Source: Gliomastix tumulicola
Taxonomy: Eukaryota > Ascomycota > Sordariomycetes > Hypocreales > Bionectriaceae
Direction: 5' to 3'
Length of the DNA: 64,000 nt
Assembly: GCA_001599755.1 (NCBI GenBank)
Contig: BCHX01000007.1
Location: forward strand, 930,001-994,000
Each line of letters begins with the position of its first letter. The stretch's first letter is position 1. The notes below the pieces were generated by a model that was not told the origin of the DNA, searched no databases, and saw nothing but the letters and a program-made list of their open reading frames with translations. Below, one piece after another: positions 22,050 to 33,393 of the stretch. The translations under genes were made by a program, and so were the position numbers.

Positions 22050-22417
22050 ATGGCGGAAAGGCGAGGAGTAGCCACCTCTGAAGCTTGGAACGTATCGATG
22101 GGGGCTGAGCTACCCAGCACTTCCACGCCGGTAACCTCGGGGCCAAGTACAATTAGAAAGCTCACGACTGCCTTCTCTAAGGGCGACAGAGTCCCCTATA
22201 AGCCTAGACCTGTGGCTGGCGAACAATCAGGCTACTGGATACTAGCTGAGGTGGCACAGGTGCTTGGTGAGGGCAAGTCCCGCCGGTACAAGGTCCTGGA
22301 TGTTGAGTGGATTTAGAAGTCCCAATGATAGGTGAATATGTTTTGATTCCTCGAAACGACGAATCCATTTTTAGATTTGACAGTCTCACAGTAATTGTTC
22401 AAACAGTCTGTAAGTAA
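22050..22417 (+). pseudogene. sgf29: Fragment of SAGA subunit gene sgf29 (tudor domain relic)
   Basis: A short frame (22050-22316) encodes a segment very like the first tudor repeat of Sgf29: KGDRVPYKPRPVAGEQSGYW, then ILAEVAQVLGEGKSRRYKVL. It then meets a TAG stop. After a frame change, EYVLIPRND (22334-22360) matches the place where Sgf29 has its LIPIP segment, and the similarity then fades. Sgf29 normally has an N-terminal coiled coil and two tudor folds that read H3K4me3 for the SAGA complex. Neither the coiled coil nor an intact second tudor is present, so this is a partial, broken copy. It lies head to head with the helicase gene. Confidence 0.65.
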
Positions 22418-22721
22418 GCAAAATGTGAACTATGTTTGTGCTCTATTATGTTGGAAGATGAATCATCCAATGGGAGTGCCGCCCTTCTGCCCAGGGATTG
22501 AACAGCATTTACGGTCATTGTCTCCGTAAAGGGCTGAGAAAGCTTCTTTGTAAGCGAGACGAGAATCTGCTGCACGGAACAGGTAACGGACAAGGACAAA
22601 CGTAAATCTTTTGGCATACAAAGACCGTAGCTAAGTATTAAGCCTACAAACTGGCAAAATCTGCTCTGGAACCCAGAATCTGCAGAGTTCCAGTTTCCGA
22701 TCCAACGATTACTCCGCCATT

Positions 22722-23417
22722 ATGGCTGGGCCATTACCGCAAACGCCTACTGGCATGGTGCAACCTGATACCGCCTTCCCCAAGTTTTCTCAGCTGCCTG
22801 CCGAGCTCCGCCTTATAATATGGCACTATGCACTCTCTTCCTACTTCGTCATGGACGAATATGACAGCGTAACGGGTGATGGTAGGGTTAGATTCGATTG
22901 TACCCTCCGTGGTGAGTTCGATCGTGATATAGGAAATATGGAGTACACATTCACTTGTGACGCCGGCTGGCCCATAGGAATAGCCCTTTCCTGTGCAGAA
23001 GCCCAAGTCGAATTCGAGAAACTTTACGGGCCGCTGAATTCAATATTCTATATCCATATCCAGGACACCAATGGCGCCCATTTTTGGTTTCGTTACAATT
23101 GGACCATCGTGGTGGTGCTGGAAGCCATACCGATCAGATACCTCCAGGAAGCGGTGGCGTACTTGCCCGACACGGTGAGGAGGAGTACCGAGGATGTTAT
23201 CATTCGACTGCCTCCTAGCGACGCTGACCGGGCAAACTGGCCGACTAATCGATGGCTTGATGATAATCTAGGGTTCACCCCTGGAACATGTTGGCTGATC
23301 CAAGCTCGTTGGACAGGATCGATCTCGGAGTTCGAAGAGCAGACTATGTTTAGTTTGACCATGGACATGGGCAATGTGAGCCCTATTTCGGAGTATGCGG
23401 AAATTTTAGTATCCTAA
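22722..23417 (+). CDS. 2EXR-domain protein of unknown function
   Basis: Single exon, 231 residues. The N-terminal segment FPKFSQLPAELRLIIWHYAL (residues 19-38) is the hallmark of the fungal 2EXR family, an F-box-like motif (LPxELRxxIW) found in large lineage-specific families. The rest has an acidic patch and a short hydrophobic beta-strand region (FRYNWTIVVVLEAI) but no catalytic motif. Function is not known; the helical N-terminus suggests a protein-interaction role. It converges with the dioxygenase gene, 143 bp away. Confidence 0.8.
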   Translation: MAGPLPQTPTGMVQPDTAFPKFSQLPAELRLIIWHYALSSYFVMDEYDSVTGDGRVRFDCTLRGEFDRDIGNMEYTFTCDAGWPIGIALSCAEAQVEFEKLYGPLNSIFYIHIQDTNGAHFWFRYNWTIVVVLEAIPIRYLQEAVAYLPDTVRRSTEDVIIRLPPSDADRANWPTNRWLDDNLGFTPGTCWLIQARWTGSISEFEEQTMFSLTMDMGNVSPISEYAEILVS

Positions 23418-23560
23418 AGTTGGAACAATATGTTGAAATGCAACATTAGACATGGTTTAACAATATATATCTTGAAGCCTGTGAAAGTATGAATAAACTT
23501 GGATGGCGGAGCCGTGACACAGGTACATATTCTTCCCAATGCCTTTTAAATGTTCCAAAA

Positions 23561-24602
23561 TCAACTAGAGCTTGGTGCTAAAGTAATGTTGTACTCCAAC
23601 TCCAGCTTCGCGTCAGGATCATTCTGACGAGGAACAAAGGTGACACTCAAATCGTCCTTGACTGCAAAAACGCTGTCATCAGCGAGATACTTGCAGTCCT
23701 TGTCGAAGATCTGGGTGGTCAGGTGCTTGTAGTGATCATGTCGAACGACAAGGTGGATGTGTGCCGGGCGGTAGGGATGGCGGTCCATCATTTTCAGGAG
23801 CTGTCCGCCTGGACCGTCATCAGGGACCTGCTATAATATTAGCGATTGTGCGCTCGAGACATGACGGAACGGTCTGCGTACGGGATAAGGCGTAGGCCGT
23901 AGGCAGTAGAGGGAATATTTGCCCTGTTCATCTGTGACGAACTGGCCGCGGAGGTTCAGATCCTCCTGATCGGGATCCTGCTGCTCATACAGCCCTGTCG
24001 AATTACTTAGCAAATGCTCACACCCCCCGGGATGGGGGAGTTCTGACGTACCATTCGTAGATGCCTGCCAGATATCGACCGTGGCACCGGCAATCGGCTC
24101 GCCAGTCTTGATGTCCGTGACTTGGCCATGCATGAATACCAATTGGCCATCCTTGGGCGTATTGAAGCTGATCGTGCTGCCATTGGGACGCACAGGATGA
24201 TCGTTCCGCCAGAAAGGACCGAGGATAGCAGATGCCGTCAGGCCGCTCGAGCTCCTCGTGGCTGCGGAAAATGTGATGTCGTCCACTAGCGTACAGAATG
24301 TCAGTGCCTCGAGGAATCCGCTGTCAGAGCAGGGTAACTTATGATTCAAGGCCGAGGATGTCGCACATCAGCTGCCCCTCGTTGCGCTTCTCGTTGCTCA
24401 TCTGGCCAGCCCAGTTCAGGGCGTTGACGCCGAGCATCCACTCGTCTGTGGTGAGCTGCGTCTCAATGGCGAACTCGTGAAGGTGTTTGATCAGCGATGA
24501 CATGATCTCTCTGAGCCGCGGTGGCGTGGCAGGCCCCATAGCTTCCACGACCTTCTGCGTGAACTCCTTGCCCAAGGGGGTGCCGTCTACCTGCGAGCTC
24601 AT
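23561..24602 (-). CDS. Intradiol ring-cleavage (catechol-type) dioxygenase
   Basis: Four exons, complement(23561..23827, 23882..23994, 24052..24290, 24343..24602), 292 residues. An N-terminal helical dimerisation domain (to about 95) leads into the beta-barrel with non-haem Fe(III). Ligands expected for the family are visible: Tyr in GLYEQQ (about 168), Tyr in YSLYCLRPTPYP (about 195-200), and two His in RPAHIHLVV (about 226-228). The enzyme should cleave catechol or hydroxyquinol between the hydroxyls using O2. The last two introns are canonical. The first (24291-24342) starts ATAAGT and ends AC; splicing there gives LGLESLVDD, exactly the family spacing (LGxxxLVD). Every canonical option tried gives a stop or loses the frame. 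If that intron is not removed the gene is broken. Acceptor 23828-23830 could shift by one codon. Confidence 0.85.
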
Positions 24603-25113
24603 GATGGGGGATAATGCGCGAAATGACCAAGGCTTCGGCGATGCTGTGTTCGTTTTGAGACGTCGGAGGACAGGTTTATGATGTCGAGTCGTCGAGGATT
24701 GCTTATATCAGACGAAGCTGGCCCTCGTCCTGGTGTCAGAAGACCTGGAAATGCGGGGAGCTTACAACACCTCTTGGCTGGTTGGCTGGCTGTCTAGCGT
24801 TGCCGCTAGCATTGGCTGCTCATTGATGGTGTGTGTCGCATTGAGGGCCATATCCGCCGGGCGGGCCGCCAACCTTTGCAAGCGGATAGCTCATCGTCGT
24901 ATCACAGGTAAGGTATGGCACCGTGATATGACGAAGTACCCGTTCCCAGTGTAATGTATATCGTTGATAGGCTACGTTGTGTCGACATAAGCCTCGTGTG
25001 ATGAGGAGGGCAGGGTATAATGTCAGACGTGCTCTTGGCTTTCTATGCAGGTCAGATATTAAGACATCACATGGGAGGCCCCCAAGAATTCCCAATGGGA
25101 CTTTGATTCTCAT
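24603..25113. other. Intergenic, 511 bp
   Basis: Promoter of the dioxygenase gene and 3' flank of the CoA-transferase gene. No gene or motif array is seen. Confidence 0.4.
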
Positions 25114-26961
25114 CTATGTCTTTTTGTGATCCTTGTCAGCGGCGAAATCCCAAGAAGGGCTATCTGTGCCGTTTGGTCGGCTTGCCCGCTTGAAACTGAT
25201 TTCCAGCCCGTCGATTTCAACAACGGGCTTCACAGCCGAGACGTCATTCTTATAGCCGTCTGAGTACCAATGGTCCAAGTAGCTTGGATTGTCAATGAAA
25301 TCCGGAAAGTCCTGTCTCAGTCGTCTCAGTGCAGTGCCAGAGATGTGATCAACGCTGTGTGCGTGTCGGAGTTTGAGGAAGTCCTCGCCGGCGAGATCAC
25401 GCAATTGGTCCTGTACCTCGCCTGGCAAAAGCCCGGCCCTGAACAGTAGGAGATCATACTGGAGCAGGGACACCTTGCCATGCCAGGATCCTCCGCGTGT
25501 CGCTCTGTGGTAGAGGCCTGCCAGGGCAGTGATGGCGCCCATGCAGCCTGTGCCGTAGTCTGAGATGGGGAAAGGAGGGACTACGGGTTCGTTCAAGCCC
25601 ATGAATTTGCCCTGCGCCCATGCAACGCCGCTCACCTAAGAAAATTTTCAAATTAGCAAGCTAAACCAGAGGGAGGGAGGCTGGGCGCGGCCTACACAGT
25701 CAGCAATCTGCTGCCAGCCAGGGCGATCAGACCACTCGCCAGCATAGCCAAAGCAGTTCTCGTTCACATAAACAATCCCCTTCCCGCGCTTGATGGCCAG
25801 ATCCCTCATTGCGTCGACGCCGTACCCGAGCTTCTCCAGGGCACCCGGGCGATATCCATCGACAACTACGTCAACATCCGCCAGGAGCTTCTCGAATGCC
25901 TCACGGCCTTCTGGCGTCTTGAGGTCAAGATCAGCAGCGTGCTTGCCCATGTTCCCGTCGACTTGGAAGAACGGCACATCGCTGAGGTGGGGGCTTGTGA
26001 TCTTTAGGACATCAGCTCCGTACTCGCCGAGGATGCGAGTGATGGTCGGCCCAGCGATGATTCTGCAGAGCTCGAGAACTTTGATACCGGAGAGAGGCCG
26101 GTCGGGGTCACTGCCTGCAGGCAGCGCAGAAGGCTTAGTGCTAGACTCAATGCAGTCCACAGTCCAAGGCGGCTGTTCAAGACTTGCTTTGCCCTACTCC
26201 GGGTCAGATTTTGTTCCACACCAGTGATGAGAGAACATGCTTACATGGGGGGTTTGAATAAAGTCTTCGTGTTTGAAAGCCTTAACACCAGCCTGACGAT
26301 GCTGCTTGTTTAGGGCCTCAAGCTCGGCTACGGTGAACTTCTTGACTGCTGGCTCGATAGTTGCCACGATGGCTTCGTGTGATTGGAGCTCAGGCTTGTG
26401 GGATGGGAGGCCGATCATCTGCAATGTCGTCGAAGCCTCCAGCGAGCCATGGATATGGTAATACTCCCCCGGCTCCGCAGTCTCGTACAGGTTGGCAGAC
26501 ATGCGGCGATATGGGTTTGACTGCGCTTGGAGCAAGTCCGTATCTGTCATGCGTCAGCTACAGGGCCAAGCATCACTTAAGATCCATGAGATCTCACCTT
26601 TGAGTAAGGCCCTAACATCCTTGTCGAGCTTTCCCAGCCCTCCAACTCGAGCGAGGTAAGCTTGGAACAAGAACGCCGTAGTCTTCTCTAGGTTCACATG
26701 GATCTTGCGCTTCGTAGGCAGCTCTTCCTTTGTTCCAGCTAATAGTGCAGCTAGACATCCCTCTACAGCTTTGAGAGCTGCAGCAGTCTCGGTTTCTTTG
26801 AAGGGGATCGGAAAGTAAGGCAGGTCTCTCTTGCTCGTGAATTCCACGTCGGTCTTTTTCGCGATCGCCTCCGGTGGAAGGGCAGTGGAATCAACAGACG
26901 AGACTAGAAGATCGAAGATCCTCGAGGCCTCTTGCCGGGAGCTGTATGTTTGCGAAGCCAT
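25114..26961 (-). CDS. Class III (CaiB/BaiF) CoA-transferase
   Basis: Four exons, complement(25114..25635, 25696..26193, 26245..26543, 26598..26961), 560 residues. Joins give LLKDTDLLQAQ, TPHGKASLEQPPWTV and IADCVSGVAWAQ. The catalytic family core begins near residue 240 with PLSGIKVLELCRIIAGPTI and ILGEYGADVLKI, followed by DVVVDGYRPGALEKLG, all classical for formyl-CoA/carnitine-CoA-type transferases that move CoA between carboxylic acids. The first 220 residues form a second, less conserved half seen in fungal members. Its place in a run of aromatic-degradation genes suggests it activates an aromatic or ring-opened acid; the donor and acceptor are unknown. Start at 26961 (MASQTYSS); an upstream in-frame ATG (27009) is less likely. 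Confidence 0.88.
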
Positions 26962-27281
26962 GACTGCACGTTTGATGTGATGCACGAGGCGAGGAGCGTG
27001 GCAAGACACGGACGTGTGACTGCCAGCTACGTTCTTTGGTTGTAAGCACTAACTACTACACTGTAGAATAGCGGTCAATTTCCTATCTAGACCTGCTTAG
27101 TGCTGAAGTGCGGGGATGGGTGATGAAATGCACGTCGGATACGCCCTTTAGGTGCTTTAGCCGGCGCTGCCGAACCACCTACGGATAAAGTGCACGACCT
27201 AAAAGATCACGGATTTACTCTTGTGATTCCCATGCATCTTCTTAAATTATTGACTAGATTCTTCAAGAGCCTGATACATCT
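26962..27281. other. Intergenic, 320 bp
   Basis: Short promoter and 3'-flank region between two minus-strand genes. Nothing specific is seen. Confidence 0.35.
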
Positions 27282-27866
27282 TTATGCGCGAGATTCTATC
27301 TGGTACGCTTTGATGCCGCCTGTGTCCTGTGGAATGTTAAGATCTCCTGTCTGACCAAGTGTGGACCAAATTGTCCACGGTGCAAGGAAGACAGACTTAC
27401 AAGATACACTTGGTAAAACTTCATCTTGTACTTTCCATCGGCACCTCTTGCAAGTTCAGCCCTCGCCGACCAGTCGACGACTGCTTCGGTATCATTCTTG
27501 AAGGTGAGGGTCACAACGCCGTGGAACATGACTTCGGAGTCTGTAGACGGTGTAATGAATACACGGTGGACACGGTGCCGTCTGGCGTCCACATGCGTCC
27601 ACATGCTCTCCCGCGTTTTTCTAATTTCTTCAACGCCGTTAGAGGGGCCTGAAGTAGTTCATTGGGGGCATTGAGGGTCTACCATCGGAGCCAGCTGAAT
27701 GTTTTGACCCTAGGATGAATGTTGCATCCTCTTGGAATTGGTTGACGTATCGGTCATGTTCGCCTGGCGTATCGGAAACCGCGAAGAAGTCATTGATAAA
27801 CTGCGATATCTCTGGATGTACATGAGGCTCAGGCTCGTATCGAAGGAAGTTGGCGGTGGCAGGCAT
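27282..27866 (-). CDS. Small NTF2-like (SnoaL-type) protein
   Basis: Three exons, complement(27282..27326, 27401..27648, 27683..27866), 158 residues. The first intron is only 34 nt, unusually short, but the join (GSDGPSNGVEEIRKTRE) reads through well; a different acceptor is possible. Motifs fit a cone-shaped NTF2 fold: ISQFINDFFAV near 20, YVNQFQEDATFILG near 40-55, EIRKTRESMWTHV near 75, then beta strands with VTLTFKNDTEAVVDWSARAEL and KMKFYQVYLDT. The family ranges from ketosteroid-isomerase-like enzymes to non-catalytic binding proteins. Within this cluster an isomerase or hydratase-like role is possible but unproven. Confidence 0.75.
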
Positions 27867-28377
27867 CGTGAAGAAGCTTCGTTGTTCTCATTCCTCTATC
27901 GTCTGGATCTCAATGTGGCCAGTAGATATGGCTGCTACTTTACTTGCACGACTATGAAACGAGCAATATGCCACTGCTTGCTTGTTGAGGGGGGCTACAG
28001 TGTCTTCCCCCGCTGTTGCATCATGGTACAGTGCTGTAAAGCGGTGCTGAGTTTGCTGGCGGCAATGTTCAGTGGCGGGCAATAGCGGCTATGTTCCTCA
28101 CCTTCGGCTTCGGCTTGGGACGAGGGCCTTTACCGCTACCGTTACCCCAGAAATCCCCGCTTACCTCCGGATGCTGGACCGGGCTTGTCCCCCGTAGGCA
28201 GAGCATCGGCGTTGATGAACGTGATGACAAGAATGTAACCAGATCAAGTAATGGTTTAAGAGAGCAACATTCTCGTAGCTGGCGCCTTTCTCCTCAGCAT
28301 TCCTGGATCATTGTCATCCATTGCGCTCATACTGCACCTCTTCATTCTCACATCATCCTGTACTTCACATCTTCACA
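27867..28377. other. Divergent promoter region
   Basis: 510 bp between divergent genes (NTF2-like protein and 2,3-dihydroxybenzoate decarboxylase). It probably carries shared regulatory sites. No gene is supported. Confidence 0.4.
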
Positions 28378-29443
28378 ATGTTGGGCAAGGTCGCACTGGA
28401 GGAAGCCTTCGCGCTCCCGCGCTTCCACGAGAAGACCCGATGGTGGGCGTCGCTGTTCGCCATTGATGCCGAGAAACACGCGGCAGAGATCTCAGACATC
28501 ACCAACCAGCGCATCAAGTACATGGACAAGCATGGCGTTGGCCACACCGTCTTGTCGTACACAGCTCCCGGTGTCCAGGACATCTGGGATCCTGCTGATG
28601 CACAGGCGCTGGCGGTCGAGGTCAACGACTACATCGCTGACGCCATCAAGGGCCACCCCGACCGCTTCAGCGCATTTGCGTAAGCCCCTGAGAATGCATA
28701 TCTTGGCTAACTACCGGCTAACCATGGCGTTCAGCACCCTTTCCATGCACGACCCCGAGCAGGCGTCTGCCGAGCTGAAGCGGGTGGTCACCAAGTACGG
28801 CTTCAAGGGAGCCCTCGTCAACGACACCCAACGCTCCGGCGCCGACGGCGACGACATGATCTTCTACGACGGCCCCGAATGGGACGTCTTCTGGTCCACC
28901 GTCGAGGAGCTCGACGTGCCCTTCTACCTCCACCCTCGCAACCCGACCGGCTCCATCCACGAGAAGCTCTGGGCCAAGCGATCATGGCTCATCGGCCCTC
29001 CTCTAAGCTTCGCCCAGGGCGTCAGTCTGCACGTCCTCGGCATGGTCACCAACGGCGTCTTCGACCGCCATCCCAAGCTGCAGATCATCCTCGGCCACCT
29101 GGGCGAGCACATCCCGTTCGACATGTGGCGCATCAACCACTGGTTTGAGGATATCAAGAAGCCGCTTGGTCTGTCGTGCAAGAAGACCATCCGCGAGTAC
29201 TTTGAGCAGAACCTCTGGATCACGACGAGCGGACACTTCTCGACCTCGACTCTGCAGTTCTGCCTCGGCGAGGTCGGGGCTGACCGTATTCTGTTCTCGA
29301 TCGACTATCCATTTGAGTCGTTTTCTGATGCTTGCGATTGGTACGATGATGTCAAGTTGAACAACTCTGACAAGAGGAAGATTGGAAGGGACAACGCTAA
29401 GAAGCTGTTGAAGCTGGGGGAGTTCAAGGACAGCACAGCTTAG
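28378..29443 (+). CDS. 2,3-dihydroxybenzoate decarboxylase (amidohydrolase family)
   Basis: Two exons, join(28378..28679, 28735..29443), 336 residues; the 55-nt intron (GTAAGC...TTCAG) rejoins FSAFATLSMHDP. The sequence closely follows the fungal 2,3-dihydroxybenzoate decarboxylases of Aspergillus: MLGKVALEEAFALPR at the start, FYLHPRNPTGS near 170, GHLGEHIPFDMWR near 220, and ILFSIDYPFE near 290. Metal-ligand candidates are Glu-8, His in YLHPR, His in GHLGEH and Asp in SIDYPFE. This ACMSD-type enzyme removes CO2 from 2,3-dihydroxybenzoate without a cofactor, giving catechol, the substrate expected for the nearby intradiol dioxygenase. Related enzymes act on gamma-resorcylate or orsellinate, but the sequence fits the 2,3-DHB group best. 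Confidence 0.93.
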
Positions 29444-29994
29444 ATACATAGAACTAACGCGGTCCAATCCCATTCTTCTTTCCACACGTATCAGCCAGAA
29501 CACATATGGCGGTGCTTAAGACGTGACGTAGTGGCTTCCTTCGTAAATTTAATATTACACAGCTAGCGTCCGTCATTTGGTGGTTATTGGTAGAGGCCAC
29601 TCGATCACAACAAGCGTGAGGCCTTGATCATGGTACCTGGGTCGCCGATGAAGGGCAGCGCGGCGGATCTGACGTCTAAGGTTTTGATACATCATCATGC
29701 ATGCTGTTTCATAGCAGAAAGGACTTACGGAATGATGCTAAGTAATAGGTACGTACGGCTTGATTCTAGACTTGGTAAATACACGAAAACCGTCTGAAAA
29801 CGAGCTCTGCTCGTCAGCAAACTACTTCCAGGACGCAACGATGAATACACAACATGAACTATAAGCTGCCTCAAAGAAAACGGATCTACCACAAGCCCGA
29901 TGGAGTCCACACACCGCCGGATGGGAGCCCCTTCAGTTCGCTTCTTCTTGTCTCTCATCCTCACACTGGGGCGACCCATTTATCGTAGCTTAGA
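29444..29994. other. Convergent intergenic region, 551 bp
   Basis: 3' flanks of the decarboxylase and FMO genes. Only short open frames; nothing else is seen. Confidence 0.4.
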
Positions 29995-31736
29995 TCACTT
30001 GCTCACCCCCTCATGACTTGCTTGCCACTCCTCTACCAAGCCCGCAAAGTCCTTCGGCAGGTAGGGTTGAGTGAGCTCCGCAAACAGGCCGCTCTTGCGG
30101 TTGTTCTTCACACCCAAGTCCCTGAGAAGTAGGTCGACGTATGTCAGACCCTCGAAGACGAAGTCAGGAAGGCTGGCTCCGTAGCCACAAGGGTACCGCC
30201 ACTTGCCCCATTGCGTGTGCAGCATGATCTCCTCAGTGATCTCCTGCTTGGTGCTAGGAAGGCGATCGAGTCTGTTGGCGAGGTACGCTGCAGTCCAGTG
30301 GCCCTGGACGGTGGCGCAGAGAGCCGTGGAAACAGTAGAGATCGCGCCAACCCAGGCAATGTTCCGAGAGAAGACGTAGCCAGAGGGGACGATAAAGCGG
30401 TAGAGGCGGAGCGGGTCGGAGGCTTTGGGCGTGAAGCGAAGCTCTGGCTGCTTGCGGAGGCGAGGGAACATGCGGAGAACATCGTCATCGGCCTTCAGAT
30501 TCAGCTTCATCTTCTCGGCCGGCGAGGCATCGAGCCCAAACTCTTGAGATCCCAGACCCTGGAACTTGATGGGGGACTCCTTCTTCCACCCAGTAGAGCA
30601 GATGACAACATCAGCATGCAGTCTCGTTCCATCGGCCAGAACAACCGTTTTGTTTTCCATGTGGTCGATCTGTCCGACATGGACCCTGATCTTCCCATTC
30701 TTCACGAGATCGAATAACGATGTTTCGTAGTTCAGAATGCTGAGACCACTGCCAATCCAGAATGCCGAGTGCCAGGGCTTGAGCTTCTTCAGCTCAGGAT
30801 GCGAGTCGTAGTCGTTTGCCTTGATAACATCGGCAGAGAGGATCTTCCAGAAGGTATCGACGAGCCAGCGCCCCACGGCCGTGCCATGTAGGAAGCCTCT
30901 AATCCCGCCGAAGCCGTCCTCGCCGCCCCAGGGACACGGGGTCATCCACGTCATCCACCGGACAAGGAGAAGCTGGTCGAGGCGCTTCTTGAAGGGGGTG
31001 ACAAAAGGAGGTGCGATCCATACCGGCCCATGTCCGTCATCTCGAATGATCAGATCAACGGTAGAGCCGGCTTCGACCTGAGCATACGCCACGTCGAACG
31101 CAGACTTGGCGCCACCGACGACCACCGAGTTCTTGATATCTTTCAGCTCCGGGGCCCGAGCGCAGAAGTCCTTGGCGTGGAAGATGGGAGCGCCGAGGTC
31201 GTCCTGGCCTTTGTAGGTAGGCATGTTGGGGGTTGAAGTGAGGCCGGTAGCTAGGATGAGCTTCTTGGCGATGATGACCTTGTCACCCTGAGGGCTGGTC
31301 GCAGACAGCTTCCACGACTCGCCCAAGGGCTCGATGACATCGACTTTGGTGTGAAACTGGATCTTATCGTAGAAGCCAAAGTGATGGGCGAAGTCGGTCA
31401 GGTACCGATTGAGGATGGCACCGGGGATGTGGTTGTTCGGCTTGACGCCGTATTTGGACTCCAGCATTGGGAAATCGGGATACTCGTATGTCCCAACCAT
31501 GTTATTCGACTTGAGGCCAGGATACAGCCGGTTCTTGGACCATGTCCCACCGGGTGTCTCTGCGCTCTCGAGGACAGCCAGTGTGTGGTCTGGCATCATC
31601 TGGGAGACCGCTTTCGCCGCGGCCAAGCCGAACCAGCCTGCAAATATCCCATGTCAGTGACCTGGCTTCTCCTCGGCAAGAGGTAGGAGTCGAACTCACC
31701 GGCGCCGACGACAACGATGTCATATTTGCCTTCCAT
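29995..31736 (-). CDS. FAD/NADPH monooxygenase (FMO/Baeyer-Villiger-like)
   Basis: Two exons, complement(29995..31637, 31700..31736), 559 residues. The first exon is only 37 nt, and splicing completes the FAD Rossmann motif VVVGAGWFGLAAA (residues 8-20). Further motifs are ETPGGTWSKNRLYPG near 48, a second nucleotide-binding motif SVVVGGAKSAFDVAYA near 185, and CSTGWKKES near 350. The enzyme should be NADPH- and O2-dependent and oxygenate a ketone, amine or aromatic. There is no clear BVMO fingerprint FxGxxxHxxxW, so FMO-like is the safer label. It sits amid the aromatic genes and may hydroxylate a feeder compound. Confidence 0.9.
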
Positions 31737-32495
31737 CTTGGACTTCGACGTTGGTGATGGCCACGCTTTGAATCTGAGGTTCGCCGTAACAGAGGATATG
31801 CTTAGGTGAAGTTGAATTGAATGAATTACTTCAAAGTTGGAGTTGGAAATGTCACGAGTCTGGACACAGCGCACAATTGTACTTCCCCACGTCCATATCA
31901 GCTGTGACACTATCTATTACCCCAGCCTCTAGTCACGATATCGGTGTCTCCAGAAGCAGGCGCTATTCCTGAGATTACACGAAGCAACAGCAGAGGGGAC
32001 CGGGCCGCCATAGGAACCGGGGATGCAACCGCTTTGGGCGGCGTTATATCTGGCAAGACTGAGCGAGTCAGTGATCCGACCGTCGGACTCTCCCAATTTC
32101 CGCCAGCTGAAGTCGCTAATCAAGCAGAGTTAGAGGCTAAAACTGACGGTGTTGATGCTGGTCGGAGGCCAACGAGATCACCCCACAACTCCTCCCCCAG
32201 TTCGACATGATAATCAAGCAGCTAGTGATGGCGCGCCCGGAATACGACCGCACCCGAGATAAGAGAGGGCCATATCCGCGCTGCGCAGTTGTCTGGAACT
32301 TGACCCGACTAGCTCGCCTGGGATTATCAGTGGTCGCGTGTGGCGGTGGCAGTGTCACTACGAGCGGGAAGGGGCCATTGCAACAACAGCTCTACACGCG
32401 GAGGAGGTTCATGCCGATCCTGATAACTTGTTCTCCATGAGTGTCTGACGGCTATGCAAACGGGATTAGGTAAAGCGTGTTTGATTCTACTGTTT
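31737..32495. other. Intergenic, 759 bp
   Basis: Promoter of the FMO gene and 3' flank of the SDR gene. Several scattered GATAA motifs on the + strand (e.g. 32209, 32252, 32421), not clustered. No gene is supported. Confidence 0.35.
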
Positions 32496-33393
32496 CTACT
32501 TCTCATAACTGATCAATCCATCAATCGTCCCGGCATGAAGACCACCCGTAATCGCAATATCAGCCGCCGTCGTATGGATCGACGCGTCGCAGAGGAAGTA
32601 AATAGCCGCCCCCGTCAGGTCACTCTGCTTGCTCAGCCGCTGATTGGGCGGCGCGAGCCACATCTGCTCGCCCTCCCGCCTGCTCGCCTTGGCCTCCCGC
32701 ACGTTCCTGGTCATGTCCGAGTCGACGAAGCCCGGGGAAATGGTGTTGACGCGGATGCCGTGGGGGGCGAGCTCCACGCCGAGGACCTTGGCGAGCATCA
32801 TGACGCCGCCCTTGGAGGCGTTGTAGGCGGCCATTCTGTAGCCCGGCAGGGCGATGTGTGCGGATTGGGAGGCGATGAGGAGGATGCTGCCTGGCTTCTT
32901 CTGCTTGAGTAGCTCCTTGGTGACCATTTGCACGGTGAAGAATGTTCCGCGAACCTAGAGGAGAGGGATGTAAGAATAGAAGGCTCGAAGTTGGGGGATA
33001 ATGAGAGGGCCTTACATTGATCTCCTGGATGCGGGTAAACTCCTCCCATGTCTGGTCCACAAACGGCTTATCAATGGCAATCCCGGCAGCCGGGACGCAC
33101 CCATCAATGGTCGTGAATACTTCCAGAGTCTTGATGAATGCAGCTTCCAAACTCTCCTTCTTGGTCACGTCCGTCTGGATGTAGAGCGTCTTGCTACCAA
33201 ACTTGGATTTCAAGGCGTCGAATTCTCCCTCGTCGACAGGCTTGTCTTGGATGTCCCAAATGGACACATTGCCGCCCATCTCACAGATGGCCCGGGCGAT
33301 GGTGAAGCCGATGCCTTGGGCGCCGCCGGTCACGATGTAGTTGCGACCCGTCAGCTCAAAGCTCGAGCGGACGCTATCGATTGGGGAAGACAT
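32496..33393 (-). CDS. Short-chain dehydrogenase/reductase (classical SDR)
   Basis: Two exons, complement(32496..32954, 33016..33393), 278 residues; the 61-nt intron rejoins QEINVRGTFFTVQM. Cofactor motif TGGAQGIG at residues 22-29. Asp in the SIWDIQDK stretch after beta-2 suggests NAD(H) preference. PAAGIA takes the place of the usual NNAG, which is atypical. Catalytic Ser lies in IASQSAH and Tyr/Lys in YNASK near 175-179, followed by ISPGFVDSDMT. Oxidation or reduction of an alcohol/carbonyl in the aromatic pathway (for example a benzyl alcohol or dihydrodiol) is likely; the substrate is unknown. Confidence 0.92.
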
